A stretch of 64,000 bases of DNA from Bradysia coprophila. Lineage: Eukaryota; Arthropoda; Insecta; Diptera; Sciaridae. Both the position numbers and the translations under genes were made by a program. The notes below the pieces were generated by a model, which was not told the DNA's origin, did not search any database, and was given only the letters and a program-made list of their open reading frames with translations. This document shows, piece after piece, positions 11,199-23,408 of the stretch. How positions within the stretch are numbered: the first letter of the stretch is position 1; each line of letters begins with the position of its first letter. The stretch spans positions 1,240,001-1,304,000 of the forward strand of contig NW_023503555.1 of assembly GCF_014529535.1 (NCBI RefSeq), read 5' to 3'.

Positions 11199-14100
11199 CT
11201 ACACTAAACTGCTATCGTCGATGTCACTATTAGCACCGCCGTCCCGTAGAAGATTCCGTCTATCTTCCGGCGTTTTAATAGTCTTCTCGACAATGTTCAC
11301 CACCGGACTCCTTGAGTACAGGTAAATGGCAAACGAAACCACTGCAATGGCCAGCACTGTGTTGAGATGTATCGGAATTGCAAAAATGAAATAGCACAAC
11401 ACTGCCGTAAACAGCAATTCAAGTGCACTTGCGAACGTTTTCAGAATGGAGTTCATGTACTTGAGGAAAAAGCCTGGAAAGTAAAACGTTTATGAGTCGG
11501 TCGAAATCGGAGTTCAAAAATTAATGTATTGTCCAATGCTCGGAACGGGTTGAGTGACCGGAATCCGAAAATGATTTTCACTTGAATTACGATTTCAGGC
11601 TCGAGCTGAAACTGAATCGCGATCTGAACCTGAAATGGTTCACCCCAACCCGACCTGAAACTGAATTTTTAATTTGGGGTTTGAACCGAACTTCAAAAGT
11701 TTTCAGGTCAGATCAGTTCAGGTCCGGGATCCCGGGAAATCGAAAATTCAGTTTCAGATCGGGTTAAACCATTTCAGGTTCAGATCGTTTTAGGTCGACA
11801 CTGAAATTGAAAATTCAGGTTCAGGTCATGAGTTCGAGTTAACCTTGGAAAATTTAGAAAATTTAGAAGCTTGAATGGTTTTCTTGACTCTTGACTTCGA
11901 GAAAATTCGCAAAAATTAGTCGAGAACCTTTCTCAAAAATAGAGAAGTGCCCTTGCTTCCAGAGCACTAATCGAATATCAACTACCACAAGTTTCTTACA
12001 AACACGGCTGATTCTAGTTCCACTTACTTGTTATGATTCCAATGGCTGCATTGTTGATCATTATCAAAATGACCTTTAATCGAAAGATCGACTGAAGAGA
12101 CTCAAATCGAAAGGCACCGAAAAAATTCCCCTGCATCAGCAGCACAACAACGTTACACACTATCGAGTCTATGTACATGAAAACGTTTTGAACATAGATG
12201 TTCACATCAGATCCTTTGTCTTTCAGCAGATATTCGTTGTATACACCTGCCAGGCAGGAGCAAACGGTTTGGATGAGAATGAAAACGGCACTGATACTGA
12301 GATTCAGACCGCTGGTGTTTTTGATCGATTTGACATCGATGGTGTTTTCCGTTGAATTCGGGCTGGACTCGTCACCGAAATTTAATTGCTTTATCATGCA
12401 GCCGAGGGTGAGGATAATCAATGAGATCCATTGTCGTTTGCTCAGGTATTTTTTGAAAATAATCTGAAAATGGAAAATTTCGTCACATTACACTCTTTGG
12501 TTTTGGATGCCATATTTTTGTCATGCATGTATGACCTTTCTCGGAGATAACACATAAGGAACCGTCGTGTTCCGAAACGTCCCTATGTGCGTTAACTAAA
12601 TCAATTTAGCGATATTAGCTGATGAGAGTTTTCGAACTTACTTTGTCCAAAGTCACTCAGCCACTCAAAATTCATTCGAACTCCCGTATCATGCTATTAG
12701 AGAACGTTAGCTAAACGGCCGCTAACGCTAATTTCCAACGCTAAATCCCCCGCTAACGCTAAAATCAACGGTAATGCCCCGTCAATAAATGGCACCATTG
12801 TGAATGCATACACATGGACGACGCAATTTTCGATTTATTTTCATTTATTATTTTTAAAGGTCATCCGGATCAATGTTTTATTGCTGCAATCCGTAGATCT
12901 AATTTGCAGGAAGGCAGCGACACTGTGTTGGAAAAAATCTATAAACTTTACAATGTGCTGTTCGACGACAAACATCCTCAATTACACAACAAACACGTGG
13001 TTAACCTGCAATTGAAACACATGAAATTAATTTTGTGATTATTGCTCCCACAATGTGATCGGATCAATATTTTATCAATGCAATTAGTAGATCTGGAAGC
13101 CAGCGGTATTAAGCTGGAAAAGTTTTATTCACTTTTGATTGCAATAAAACGTTTTACGAATCACATTTTCCAACTGCGTGTTCGGCGTGTGGAGGATACT
13201 ATTTGTAACATTAAAAAGAGAATAAAAAACGTTTCCAGCTTAATACCGCTGGCTTCCTACAAGTCAGATCTACTTATTCCATTGATAAAATGTTAATCCG
13301 ATCACATTGTGGGAGGAATAATCACAAAATTATGTCAGGTGTGTTTGGGACTCGGTGTGTTTGGGACTAAACCTGTCTTGCCCGTTTCTATTCTATATAC
13401 TCATTGAAGAGTATAACCTGAAGTGAACCATAACTCGCCGATCCATGAAGCAATCGTCGTCTTCTCGTCTTTTCTACCTCTTAATACATTCATTCCTGAA
13501 CCCAATACCACATCTGTATATAGAAATACAGTTAAAACAATGCTCTGATCTGATACATCTCGAAATGAGAATGGAATGGAAAAAACAAAAAGTCGTCCGA
13601 GTCTCGTTTATCCCTAGAGTACCCAGAGACACCGTTTTGTTCCGCTAAATTCAAAAACTTCGCAGTTCATCTTTACAATTCCAGTGAAATGTAAAGTGAA
13701 GACAAACACATTGGGGAACTCATCAGGGACGACTCGGTGTGGTTGTTGCCTGTCTTGCCCGTTTCTCTTCTATATACTCATTGAAGAGTATAACCCAGGG
13801 CCTACTTTAAGGAATTTAATTTCCAAAAATTTCGAAAATTTCACAAATTTCACAAAAATTCTTTAAATTTCTAAATTTGGTTTTCTGAAAGATGTCATTC
13901 CAAAGTAATCAGTTAAGCTTAAAGACATGAAAAACAACTAAAAAGGCAGTAAAAACAACATTTACGATGCAATCTGTTGTGTTTTTAGATAAAATGACGA
14001 AAAGTGATGGAAAAATTGGAGAATTTTTGGAAATTTAATTTCCTTAAAATAGGCCCTGGTATAACCTGAAGTGAATCATAACTCGCCAATATATGTGTTA

Positions 14101-16246
14101 CACCGAGAAACACACCGACACCGAGACACACCGAAATTGTGTCGTCCATGTGTATGCATTCACAATGATACCATTTATTAACTGGGCATTACCGTTAATT
14201 TTAGCGTTAGCGGGGGATTTAGCGTTGGAAATTAGCGTTAGCGGCCGTTTAGCTAACGTTCTCTATTATCTAAATCGTTGTGGCTGTCTTTTCGAACATC
14301 TTCGAACAAGAAGAACTTGGGAACATCAGTGGAGCATATCTCGCTAGAGAGAGATCTAGGCAAGTAACAATTGGTAGAGAATGAATGAATAAAGAGAGAC
14401 ATCATTCGTGGTGTGTGAGTTGATTTTTCCATGAATTTTGCACATTATTCTTCTACGTACCTTAAATCTATTGAAAATCTGCTGCGCATTAATCTGTCTA
14501 ATGGATGGAATCATCTGTTAACGATGGCAGACACTTCGAAATAAATGACAAGCTCAGCTCAATGAGGTCTTGAATCGCAAATATCATGTTTAAAACAAAT
14601 GAAGTAAAAGATTTGAACTCAATCTTTTGAAAATACTTAGATCAAATGAAGTAATAGATCAACTAGTAAAGCTGATGCTGTATGTGAGAGAGTTATAGTT
14701 TTATAAGACGATGTCCACAGCTTCAAAGAACTTAACTTAAAGAAACTCAAATGATGAATTTAAGATCACGTTTGAAAATTATGGATGAACATTCTTAAAC
14801 AATAGAATTGAGCTGAAAAATTTCAATAGACTGTTATGATCAGAGCGAGAAAACCGAAGACTAGTTATTATAACTTGGCTTGGGGTACTTGTCAAAGTAT
14901 TTGCTTCTCTTTCAACGTGGTACGTTGAGAGCGAGAGAACAGAAGACCAGTTTATTTAAACTTGCCTTGGGGTACTTGTCAAAATATCTTCTTTTCTTTC
15001 ATCATAACAGTCTATTGTCCGTTCTATTGTTGGTATGTTTTTCAATATGTCAAAAAATTTTAGGCACACTGTACTTTACAAACACAATTGATTAAAGGAC
15101 TTTACTCAGCCTTAAGCACTCAACTAGGCATCCATATGAATGTGTCGTTCTCAAAATTTAATTTATCTTCACAAAAAGATAAATATTTCACCAGCATGCA
15201 AAACGTTAAGTTTTGACCTAAATTTCCATTCACACCATATTCTCATACTATCCCGGTTTCATGTTTCGCTGATAAAACCACCGAAACTAAAACAATTTTA
15301 TCAAAAAACCGTCGCTTGTAAAGTCTCAAATGTGAGAAATATTTTCTCCACTCGATAAACATATCTCAAGTTTCACGAACATCAAACACTACACACGAAA
15401 ACGGTATTTGGTGTGAAACACACACCCAATGCTTCGAATAAAAATTACCATTCAATCGACTCGTGATGTGATCTCATCATCAAGTATTATTTTCAATTGC
15501 GAGACTTTTAATTTGTCCGTGACCTTAGCATCGTATTAACAGTGGAAACACTATTTCGAATCATTTTTATGATAAAACTTTCTAAAATCGTTGGAGATAA
15601 ATCTTCAAATTATTACCTGAAACAAAACGCCTGTGATGACGACACGGAATTGCAGCAATAGGTAATAGGTTGTTGCTGGAATTCGTTTTTCAACGCAAAA
15701 GATGTTTTTATTTGTCTGAATTAAATTGGTATTGTTGTTGAGTGACTTACGGTCAAACGATGATAAATTGATGAAGGCCAAATTGTTGTACAGGCAGTAG
15801 AGAAAAGCTGGCACGAAATAATATCCGAGAACGTTCCTACCTTGGTATATACTGGCAACCAATGTCCTTACAGTGTTCCTTATAACAAAAATATTTTCAA
15901 AAAATTATTTTTGGAGAAAACAGAGGGAAACAGAACTCGATATTCTTACTCAGCTTTCTCGTTAATGAATAGACAAGTGGAAATAATCAATTTCAAAACT
16001 TCGGTCATTAACACCGCTAGCACGGTATTGTAGTTATATCCACTATCAGATTCTTGCGAGGCAGTTACGAGTATTCCTTTGGGAGGGGATTCAAATAGGT
16101 GGGAAATTAGAATATTATTCGAAAGACCAGAAATTCTTCCGTAAATATTTACCTTGACTGATGAACAGTGACATGTATCCGATGAAAATTAAAATGCTTT
16201 TCGTTGTCGGAAATAATTCCGACCATACAATATTTGTATGAGCCAT
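11199..16246 (-). CDS. Golgi nucleotide-sugar transporter (UDP-galactose transporter senju-like, SLC35A family)
   Basis: Predicted 372-aa multi-pass Golgi membrane protein that would exchange UDP-sugar for UMP, supplying galactose for lumenal glycosylation. Exons on the minus strand: 16246-16153, 16076-15950, 15878-15751, 15675-15617, 12463-12028 and 11473-11199. All joins keep frame with GT-AG borders. Family hallmarks seen are YYFVPAFLYCLYNNLAF, the TTYYLLLQFRVVITGVLFQ segment across exons 3-4, and SFFLKYMNSILKTFASALEL in the last exon. The start is the first in-frame ATG, giving MAHTNIVWSELFPTTKSIL, similar to the family N terminus. The tail after the last membrane segment is short, polar and without an obvious sorting signal. 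Intron 4 is 3.15 kb and filled with mobile DNA, while the other introns are 75 to 560 bp. Substrate is inferred from resemblance to Drosophila senju; another SLC35A subtype is possible. Confidence 0.88.
12698..14265. mobile_element. Foldback element, 1.57 kb, in intron of the sugar-transporter gene
   Basis: About 140 bp at the left end (from TAGAGAACGTTAGCTAAACG) reappears as a nearly perfect reverse complement at the right end. The ends contain GCTAACGC sub-repeats. Inside are a second palindrome (about 13034-13328, arms with CCACAATGTGATCGG), a 50-bp direct duplication (about 13374 and 13749, sharing CTGTCTTGCCCGTTTCT) and a nested hAT MITE. No transposase frame is present. Target-site duplication is unclear. 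Confidence 0.8.
13796..14058. mobile_element. hAT-type MITE, 263 bp, 8-bp TSD, nested
   Basis: The TIRs begin CAGGGCCTACTTTAAGG and end CCTTAAAATAGGCCCTG, pairing over roughly 35 bp. The flanks are the perfect 8-bp duplication GTATAACC (13788-13795, 14059-14066). Removing the element restores a continuous copy of the neighbouring duplicated segment seen at 13410-13440, which confirms it inserted into the older foldback. Confidence 0.9.
14497..14668 (-). repeat. Copy of the dispersed AATCTTTTACTTCATT family
   Basis: Read on the minus strand it gives, in order, GATCTATTACTTCATTTGAT, AAATCTTTTACTTCATTTG, a CAAGACCTCATT block and GAGCTTGTC, then GTTAACAGATGA. The same order of blocks occurs at 7979-8100, 17956-18072 and 57133-57295. 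Confidence 0.65.
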
Positions 16247-16958
16247 TTTTTTGTGGCACTTGCGCTATCACTTTAAATATTTATGGAATCGACAGAGTCA
16301 TAACTATAGAATGTGGTTGATTGACGGACAAATTTTTCACTGTTACACCAAATTTAAAAACCTTTAGGTTGAAATACTGGCACAGCGAATTGCACAAATT
16401 CTCGTCCGATAAGAATTTCCGTTTTTTGTTTACATCAAATTCAGTTACAACAACAGAAAACACTTTGTTCAACCATCGTTAGACGACGATTGGATACACA
16501 TTTTGATTCGTCTCATTTGTGCGGTTTTGGTTGTCAGCTGAGTCGTGTTTTATTGTTACATTGAAAACTAATGTCCCCCGTAAAATTCCATAAAATCGTT
16601 TTGAGAAATCAACTTCTTCACACTAGCACTCTCAGACACACTTTTGTTGACAGATGGCTTTTTCTTGGAATTTATACCATGCCGACTATACGTGGCTCCT
16701 TCAGAATTTTTATTCAGGTACACTTGAATTGAAACAGGTCAACCCGATACGAGTTAAACGAGTTACACTCAAGTGGTCTCGGGATCACCTGTCAAAAATG
16801 TATAAATTAAAAATTGAATTGAGAGCAAGGCTCAGTTTAAATGTACATGCTGTTTCTCTCATTTTGACGTGTGACCCCGTGATGCGTTGAAGTAAATCGA
16901 GAGAGAGAGAGAGAGAGAGACCAGTTTTGTGGGTTTATATCACTTTCGGTCAGTTTCC

Positions 16959-17241
16959 GCTGGAGGTGTAGCTGTCAAATAGAACAAAACAAAATTGAAA
17001 TTAACAACAAGTCTGTTCCAACTGTAAACACGAACTTTGACAACCCAAACAACGACAATTTCATCCACAGCAACGTCGCTTACGTGATATTTCATACAAA
17101 TCGAGCAAACGTCGCCGACGCGATTTACACAGAAATATTATTGAGGTTATGGTTCTGTGGATGAAATTTGACAATTCATATGGCCTTGGAACAAACCTAT
17201 AAAAGGTTTACAACAACAAGTTTGACAGATACACCTCCAGC
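16959..17241. mobile_element. MITE-like inverted repeat, 283 bp
   Basis: The ends GCTGGAGGTGTAGCTGTCAA and TTTGACAGATACACCTCCAGC pair with few mismatches. Inner pairs (for example CATCCACAG with CTGTGGATG, and GTTCCAA with TTGGAAC) continue the foldback. No convincing target-site duplication was seen. Confidence 0.65.
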
Positions 17242-17955
17242 AAGATTTAACTGGTCACTTTACCTGTCTCATGCTTTTATTTTGCTCTTTAAACAGACTA
17301 TAGTGTGTTAAAAGAGAGTAGAAATTTTGACATATAACCCATCGGGCTCAGTTAAATTAGCTGGTCTGTTCCCTTGTCTTTACGCTCTTTTAAAACTGTA
17401 TTAGCGAATCGTTCGGCCTTTGACTATGAACAATGAATTCTCTCATCAAACATTCTTGTCCCCATTTAATACTGTGAGACTGAGTCTTAGAGTCAGATAT
17501 TCAGGCTAGTTGATAGAAGTAACAATATTCTCAGCCACACAGAGCTAGCTGAGGAGAGTTATGCTCTAACCGTCATAAAAAGACATTTTTCAAATAAAAA
17601 TTTTTCGGTTCATGCATATCTCTTCAGAGCTATTGTATTTATGAGTAAATCCTTAAGGATAAGCTCTGACCGCTGAACTGTTACACTTCATTCGATCAAG
17701 TGCAGTTAGACAATTTCTTTGTCTATTTACACAATTGGTCAGTGAAACTTTGTGTATCCTACGGAATGACTTCACTTCACCTAACGACATCTAGTATCGA
17801 GCACCACCATTATAGATTTAAAAGTGCTAATTAGAAACACTTTCTGTTGGGAGTAATGACCATGCAAAACATTTGGTTTGATTTTTAACCTTGTGTAAAT
17901 GATGGTCGCATGAATCTGCTACTTCTATTGTTCAAACTAGTTTTCAGAGTCTTCA

Positions 17956-18072
17956 CTAAATCTTTTACTTCATAAGTTTAAACGCACATTCGGATGGTAA
18001 GGATATAAGGGGTACCATCTAGATATCATTGCTTATTATTAGCCTCGTTGTCGATAACAAATGATAAGAAAG
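17956..18072 (+). repeat. Copy of the dispersed AATCTTTTACTTCATT family
   Basis: It begins AAATCTTTTACTTCATAAG and continues with a diverged middle, then GTTGTCGATAACAAATGA, in the same order as the other copies. Confidence 0.55.
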
Positions 18073-18291
18073 GTGAGACATTACATCTCGCTGGCGAGAC
18101 GAATTGAGGTCCAATTTAATGCGTCTGAGTCTATAAAAACATGTTTGCCTTCTAGAGAAGCGACAAAACCAATCAAAATTCAATTCGATGAGAGCAAATC
18201 TTGTTTTTGGATTTATTTTTTAATTATAAAATCAGTTGGCATTCAACGAAAAATACTTCGATTGAACTGCCGCAATTGAAGGAAACGAAAA

Positions 18292-19464
<1,173 letters not shown>

Positions 19465-20131
19465 TTTAAATTTTCTTTCTTCTTTTCAACGAATCCGGAC
19501 AATTTATGCACTTTGTGATCTGTGTTTGGAATATTCTCAATCGAATTTTTTCTTTATTTCACGTTTAAAGCAATAGCTTTTGTGTTAAAAACTCGCTCGT
19601 CCAGCATTCACACAAAGTGACAGATGAAATATGCAAGTCAACAATTTCGGCTAAATTCACGGATAGACATTGTCCCAGCAAACTTTCTTGTTCGGCGTAT
19701 TTTTATCGGTTTTATTTTCGAACGAATGCAATCGACTACGTGGAAAAGTGGAGCGAAAATTTGAAAACACTTTCTTCGTAATCGAAATAGTTTTTAGGTA
19801 AAGCCCATAGCACTGCTTCCAGCACGAACACTCGTTTTTCCCACGTCGAAAAGCCTGCAAATTTTCAGATATGTATGCGTGTACGGTTGAATGTGTTGTG
19901 TGCTTTTATCCACACAAAAAACAATGACTCCCATCTTTACGAGAAAATGCAAAACCTATTTTGATTGCATAAGCCTCCGAATTTTTCTTGTGTTAATGCT
20001 AGAAACAGAGCTGTGGTAAGTCTCAAATGTATGGAGAAAATTAGTAGTTCGTCATTGTTAGGTCCTACTCTCAAAGATGTTCTCTTAGAGTGAAAGTGAA
20101 ATTGTTATGGATTGTATGTAATCAACAGGGC

Positions 20132-20213
20132 CTATATAAACCAACAGATTTGAAAAGTGATGAAGAATCTGGCGATGAAGCTTCGAAGGATGACAGTGAT
20201 GATAGTGAAGGTA
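20132..20213 (+). other. Possible acidic exon, unassigned
   Basis: Following a plausible acceptor (ATCAACAG) is an open stretch reading GLYKPTDLKSDEESGDEASK and then DDSDDSE, ending at a plausible donor (GGTAATT). The composition resembles an acidic Ser/Asp/Glu linker of a nuclear protein. I could not find in-frame partner exons: joining it to the possible exon ending near 20020 gives a stop. It may be a relic or chance. Confidence 0.25.
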
Positions 20214-20234
20214 ATTAAAAACTTTGCATTCACC

Positions 20235-20396
20235 CAACGCACTTCAAGCAAAAGTGCTTCGAGTGACAGCTGCCAAATAGACTAGTATTTTGCATGAAAA
20301 ATGTTTCCACATTTTTTTACAGTGCCAAAGTTTGTTTGATACACTGTCACGTTTCAGTACTCTATTTAGAGTACCACTCATGATTGAAGTGCGTTG
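20235..20396. mobile_element. MITE-like inverted repeat, 162 bp
   Basis: Ends CAACGCACTTCAAGCA and TTGAAGTGCGTTG are inverted. The right end, with its GAGTACCACT block, recurs as a single-ended copy near 62168-62230, so this is a dispersed family. No clear duplication flanks it. Confidence 0.65.
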
Positions 20397-20483
20397 ATTT
20401 AACATCAATTGATCGTAAAAAATATTTTTGTTTTGTAATTATTCTGGATGTTGTATTGCTTCGGACACACCGATCGTTAGACT

Positions 20484-20699
20484 AATTTTTGAAATTGAAG
20501 AGTGCAAAGTATGAGAAATCAAATTGAAATTTGGAAATAAAATTTTTGTTGTACGCGCCCTAATGAGATTCGAACCCGAGACCTCTTGCGTATGAAGCAA
20601 GCGGTCAACGATCTGAACCACCGGGCGCGTACAACAAAAATTTTATTTCCAAATTTCAATTTGATTTCTCATACTTTGCACTCTTCAATTTCAAAAATT
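20484..20699. repeat. Perfect 77-bp inverted repeat around a tRNA-like core
   Basis: Positions 20484-20560 and 20623-20699 are exact reverse complements over 77 bases. The innermost six bases of each arm are the acceptor stem (GCGCCC/GGGCGC) of the tRNA-like sequence, so the whole 216 bp can fold as one long hairpin capped by a tRNA-shaped head. No protein is encoded. Confidence 0.95.
20555..20628 (-). tRNA. tRNA-like sequence, anticodon loop CAT (Met-like), probably degenerate
   Basis: Read on the minus strand it has a 6-bp acceptor stem GCGCCC/GGGCGC, a D arm GGTT..GACC, a 5-bp anticodon stem CTTGC/GCAAG with loop TTCATAC (anticodon CAT), and a T loop TTCGAAT. The A box (TGGTTCAGATCG) and B box (GGTTCGAATCT) are close to pol III consensus. 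Weak points are a poorly paired T stem and an acceptor stem that is one pair short or mismatched, with no GG in the D loop. It is therefore more likely a tRNA-derived element or pseudogene than a working elongator tRNA-Met. A TTTT run follows within the downstream arm. Confidence 0.6.
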
Positions 20700-20738
20700 T
20701 TTGTTTTGTTTCTTAGAACTAGGACTTAGAACTTAGAA

Positions 20739-20896
20739 CTAGAAAAAATTGCGTCACAAAGTGGTAGATGATTCGGCTTTTTCCGGTTTTCCTCTGTTTC
20801 AGGACGAATTTTTCCCTATTTTAACAATTTTCTTAACAGTACTTTCCTCAACATCTGCCACTTGTGACGCAATTTTTTTTGTTGATTTTTTTTCTA
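20739..20896. repeat. Inverted repeat (MITE-like), about 158 bp
   Basis: Arms with CTAGAAAAAATTGCGTCACA on the left and TTGTGACGCAATTTTTTTT plus TCTAG on the right pair over about 30 bases, including GTGGTAGATG/CATCTGCCAC. It lies 40 bp from the tRNA-like hairpin. Confidence 0.6.
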
Positions 20897-21330
20897 GAAT
20901 TTTTTCGGTAAAATTTTGTTTTTCATATGGCTCAATATGAAAACGTCATTGCACAAATTACGGATCATAGCATCGTCAGTTGTGCTACGAATTTCTTTCC
21001 ATTTTACATGCACAAATCAAGATTCATTTTTGGCTTGAACAAATCACTATTCGCTAGTAGCTTGTATGATAGTTTGAGGAGTTTGTCCCTACTAAATTGA
21101 TGGGCAAATTAGTGCAAAAATTTTACCAGTTTCCAGTTACCAGTTTCTCGACGAAATATACTAAAATTGCGTTACATTTAAGCACGTACTCAAATAACAT
21201 GATATTAGTTCAGTGAAAGTTGTTTTTTCTATCAGAAAATAGTTATTTATGATATCGAATGCAAAGTACTTGATTAGACTCTAAATGTGTAATTATGACA
21301 CGAGGCCAAAGCATGTCCAAAATTCTTTAT

Positions 21331-23408
21331 TCAATAGAAACTTAAAGCATATTCAAACATTTTATCATCGTCGTATACGTTTCCCGGTTCACACGGTCGC
21401 TTAACTTCGTTGCTATATTCTCGAATCCATTTGTTTGCAACCCATTTGCTGCCCAATAGGACTGGACAGGCAGAATGCCTTGTTTTAAAATCACACGATC
21501 CACTCGGTGTCATGTTATACCAAAATATCGCTGCTCCTTTGCGCGGTGCTACGTACAATTTAAGATAGGTGAAAACAGTGCCGCCGCCTTTCTCCACATC
21601 TGATAACTAAAATGCGATAAGATCAATGTCTTCAACTATTGATTTTAACACATACATATATACAATACATAGCCTTGTCGTTAAGCCAAAACACCGTATG
21701 GCATTTGTTCCTTCGCTTTAAAGTTTTAAGGAGCTTTCGCAAGTTTAAAGTTTCTTTTGAATTCCATTGAAAATATTCCACGCTTCCGAAAGAATCTCAG
21801 AGCTTTCGAAAGCTCTCCAAAGCACACAAACAATACTATACGGTGATTTACCTTCACACAGCAGTACTCAAGACTTACATAGAAAAGGACTGTTGCGATT
21901 CTGTTTCCACCATAAGTGTGAAACGGAGTATCAAATTTCATAACGCAATCCCAGTGACCATCGTAATGTCCACCAATACCGTAATTTTGTGTTTGTAACG
22001 GTTCAGCAGTTTCCATTGATAAGCCAGTCATATCCTGAACGCTCAAAAATCTCTCAGATGTGAAAAATTAAAAAAAAATCTGAGTAAATTACCTCGACTC
22101 TTTGACTTAGCGTACGGAAGACTTCGTGATCTTGTTGATAGTGCCATGATATTTGTGCTACTCTGCGATTTGTTACCGCACCATCCTGAGTAGCCATGCC
22201 ACGACTTAACTGGTGTTTCGACGATTCCTTAAGAACCGCAAGTTCTTCGTCGGATAAAATATCGACGAACAAAACTACGTAAGGATCCAGATGCACTTCT
22301 TCGACTTTAAAACGAGCAAGTGTCGAAAATGGATTAGTTGACACGTAGCGACAGCGAAGCTTAGAAATTTCATGAGCAGTTCTGGAAACATTTCCCCGAC
22401 ATATTTGACTGTTAAGAATGCGATCTTTCAAGACGGAGAAGGTGCCATCGTGAGTAAACTTATCGGAAAATAAATCGTTGACGATGATGTTGTTCGAACC
22501 GAATTTCTTTCGTGCAGCATGTAACGAGTCACTTAGGCGTGAGTAAGACTTATCGCCATCATCCAAAGGAAATTTGAGTTTTAGAACTTCTAACATTTCA
22601 AATGCCTTCGCATAATTTCGTACAGTTTTATAGGTTGAAATCAAGCGCCGTATCAAGGTGTCATCACTAACCTCACCGTTCACATCATGTCCCTGTTGTA
22701 GCTTCTCATAAGCTAATTGCAAGTATTCCAATGCAAAGTAGTTGTAATCTTGTCCTTCAATCATCGTAGCCTTTTCACCGATAACAAATAAATCATGAAC
22801 AGACAGCGGTGACCTTGTTTCGTCACCGTCAATGATTCCATTTGCGAAATCAATTGTTTTAAGTTTGTAGAAAAATTGAAGTCTTAACACTCCTTCGACG
22901 GCCCCCAGTAAGTCTCCATCATTAGCTCGGTACTTTTTAATTTTCGACCGGAATTCTTTGAATACTCCTGGAGAACGGGATTCGATAAGTTTTACATCTT
23001 CAATGCTACGTTTAATTATCAAGAATGCATTAAGCGGATTGGTAATGTAACGCGATACATCGGCTTCGGCTATAGTGTGCTCATCTCGCCATGCTTTAAG
23101 CTTTCTGTAAAATTTTAGTTTGTTGCCAATGATTGATACACTTAAGCCTAGTACACACACATTAAGTGAAACGGATTTCTTTTAAGCAAATGTCCGATTC
23201 GTATACAATTCCAAATGTGTGTGTGAGGCTTGTCAAATTACCATAACCTGTCAACGTAATCATCTTGGATTTTTTCAGCAAACTTTTCCAATTGTTTTAT
23301 TATCAAATTCTCATTATGAAATTGATCTTCCAGCGCCTCGATAGCAGAAAATATTTCACAATTTACCAATCTGACGCAAAACAAAAGTAAAAAATAAAAT
23401 TTACACAT
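21331..23408 (-). CDS. Prolyl 4-hydroxylase alpha subunit
   Basis: Predicted 534-aa ER-lumen enzyme that hydroxylates proline in collagen-like chains, using Fe(II), 2-oxoglutarate, oxygen and ascorbate, normally with protein disulfide isomerase as beta subunit. Exons (-): 23408-23248, 23104-22093, 22034-21879 and 21606-21331. The chosen ATG gives a signal peptide MCKFYFLLLFCVRLVNC. Residues about 20-170 form the N-terminal dimerisation region, and about 170-260 the peptide-binding TPR-like domain. The catalytic double-stranded beta-helix follows. Iron ligands are His414 and Asp416 (GGHYDGHWD) and His487 (TRHSACP), with Lys497 (LLGSKW) for 2-oxoglutarate. The usual HYDPHFD has Gly and Trp here. 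Exon 4 starts at the acceptor giving YLSDVEKGGGTVF; a nearby AG 7 bases downstream would break the family match. Intron 3 is largely a foldback repeat. Confidence 0.93.
21655..21850. repeat. Foldback-repeat copy in prolyl-hydroxylase intron 3
   Basis: It carries TTAAGCCAAAACACCGTATG, TTTTAAGGAGCTTTC and AGAGCTTTCGAAAGCTCTCC, the same ordered blocks as the array at 46020-47470. It accounts for most of the 272-bp intron. Confidence 0.8.

Larger units (their letters stand above)
16247..18291. other. Intergenic region between two minus-strand genes
   Basis: No gene is supported. It contains a (GA)n run at about 16899-16921, a MITE-like inverted repeat at 16959-17241, and a dispersed-repeat copy at 17956-18072. 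The first few hundred bases are presumably the promoter side of the sugar-transporter gene, but no clear TATA or initiator could be assigned. Confidence 0.5.

Noticed and set aside
19657-19860. 67-codon Cys/Lys-rich frame upstream of Rpn11
   Set aside because: No recognisable family, and the region is more plausibly the Rpn11 promoter.
22054-23160. Single-exon 368-aa reading on the minus strand with its own start
   Set aside because: The apparent start lies in intron 1 of the prolyl-hydroxylase gene; splice joining gives DDYVDRKLKAW and a signal peptide from exon 1.
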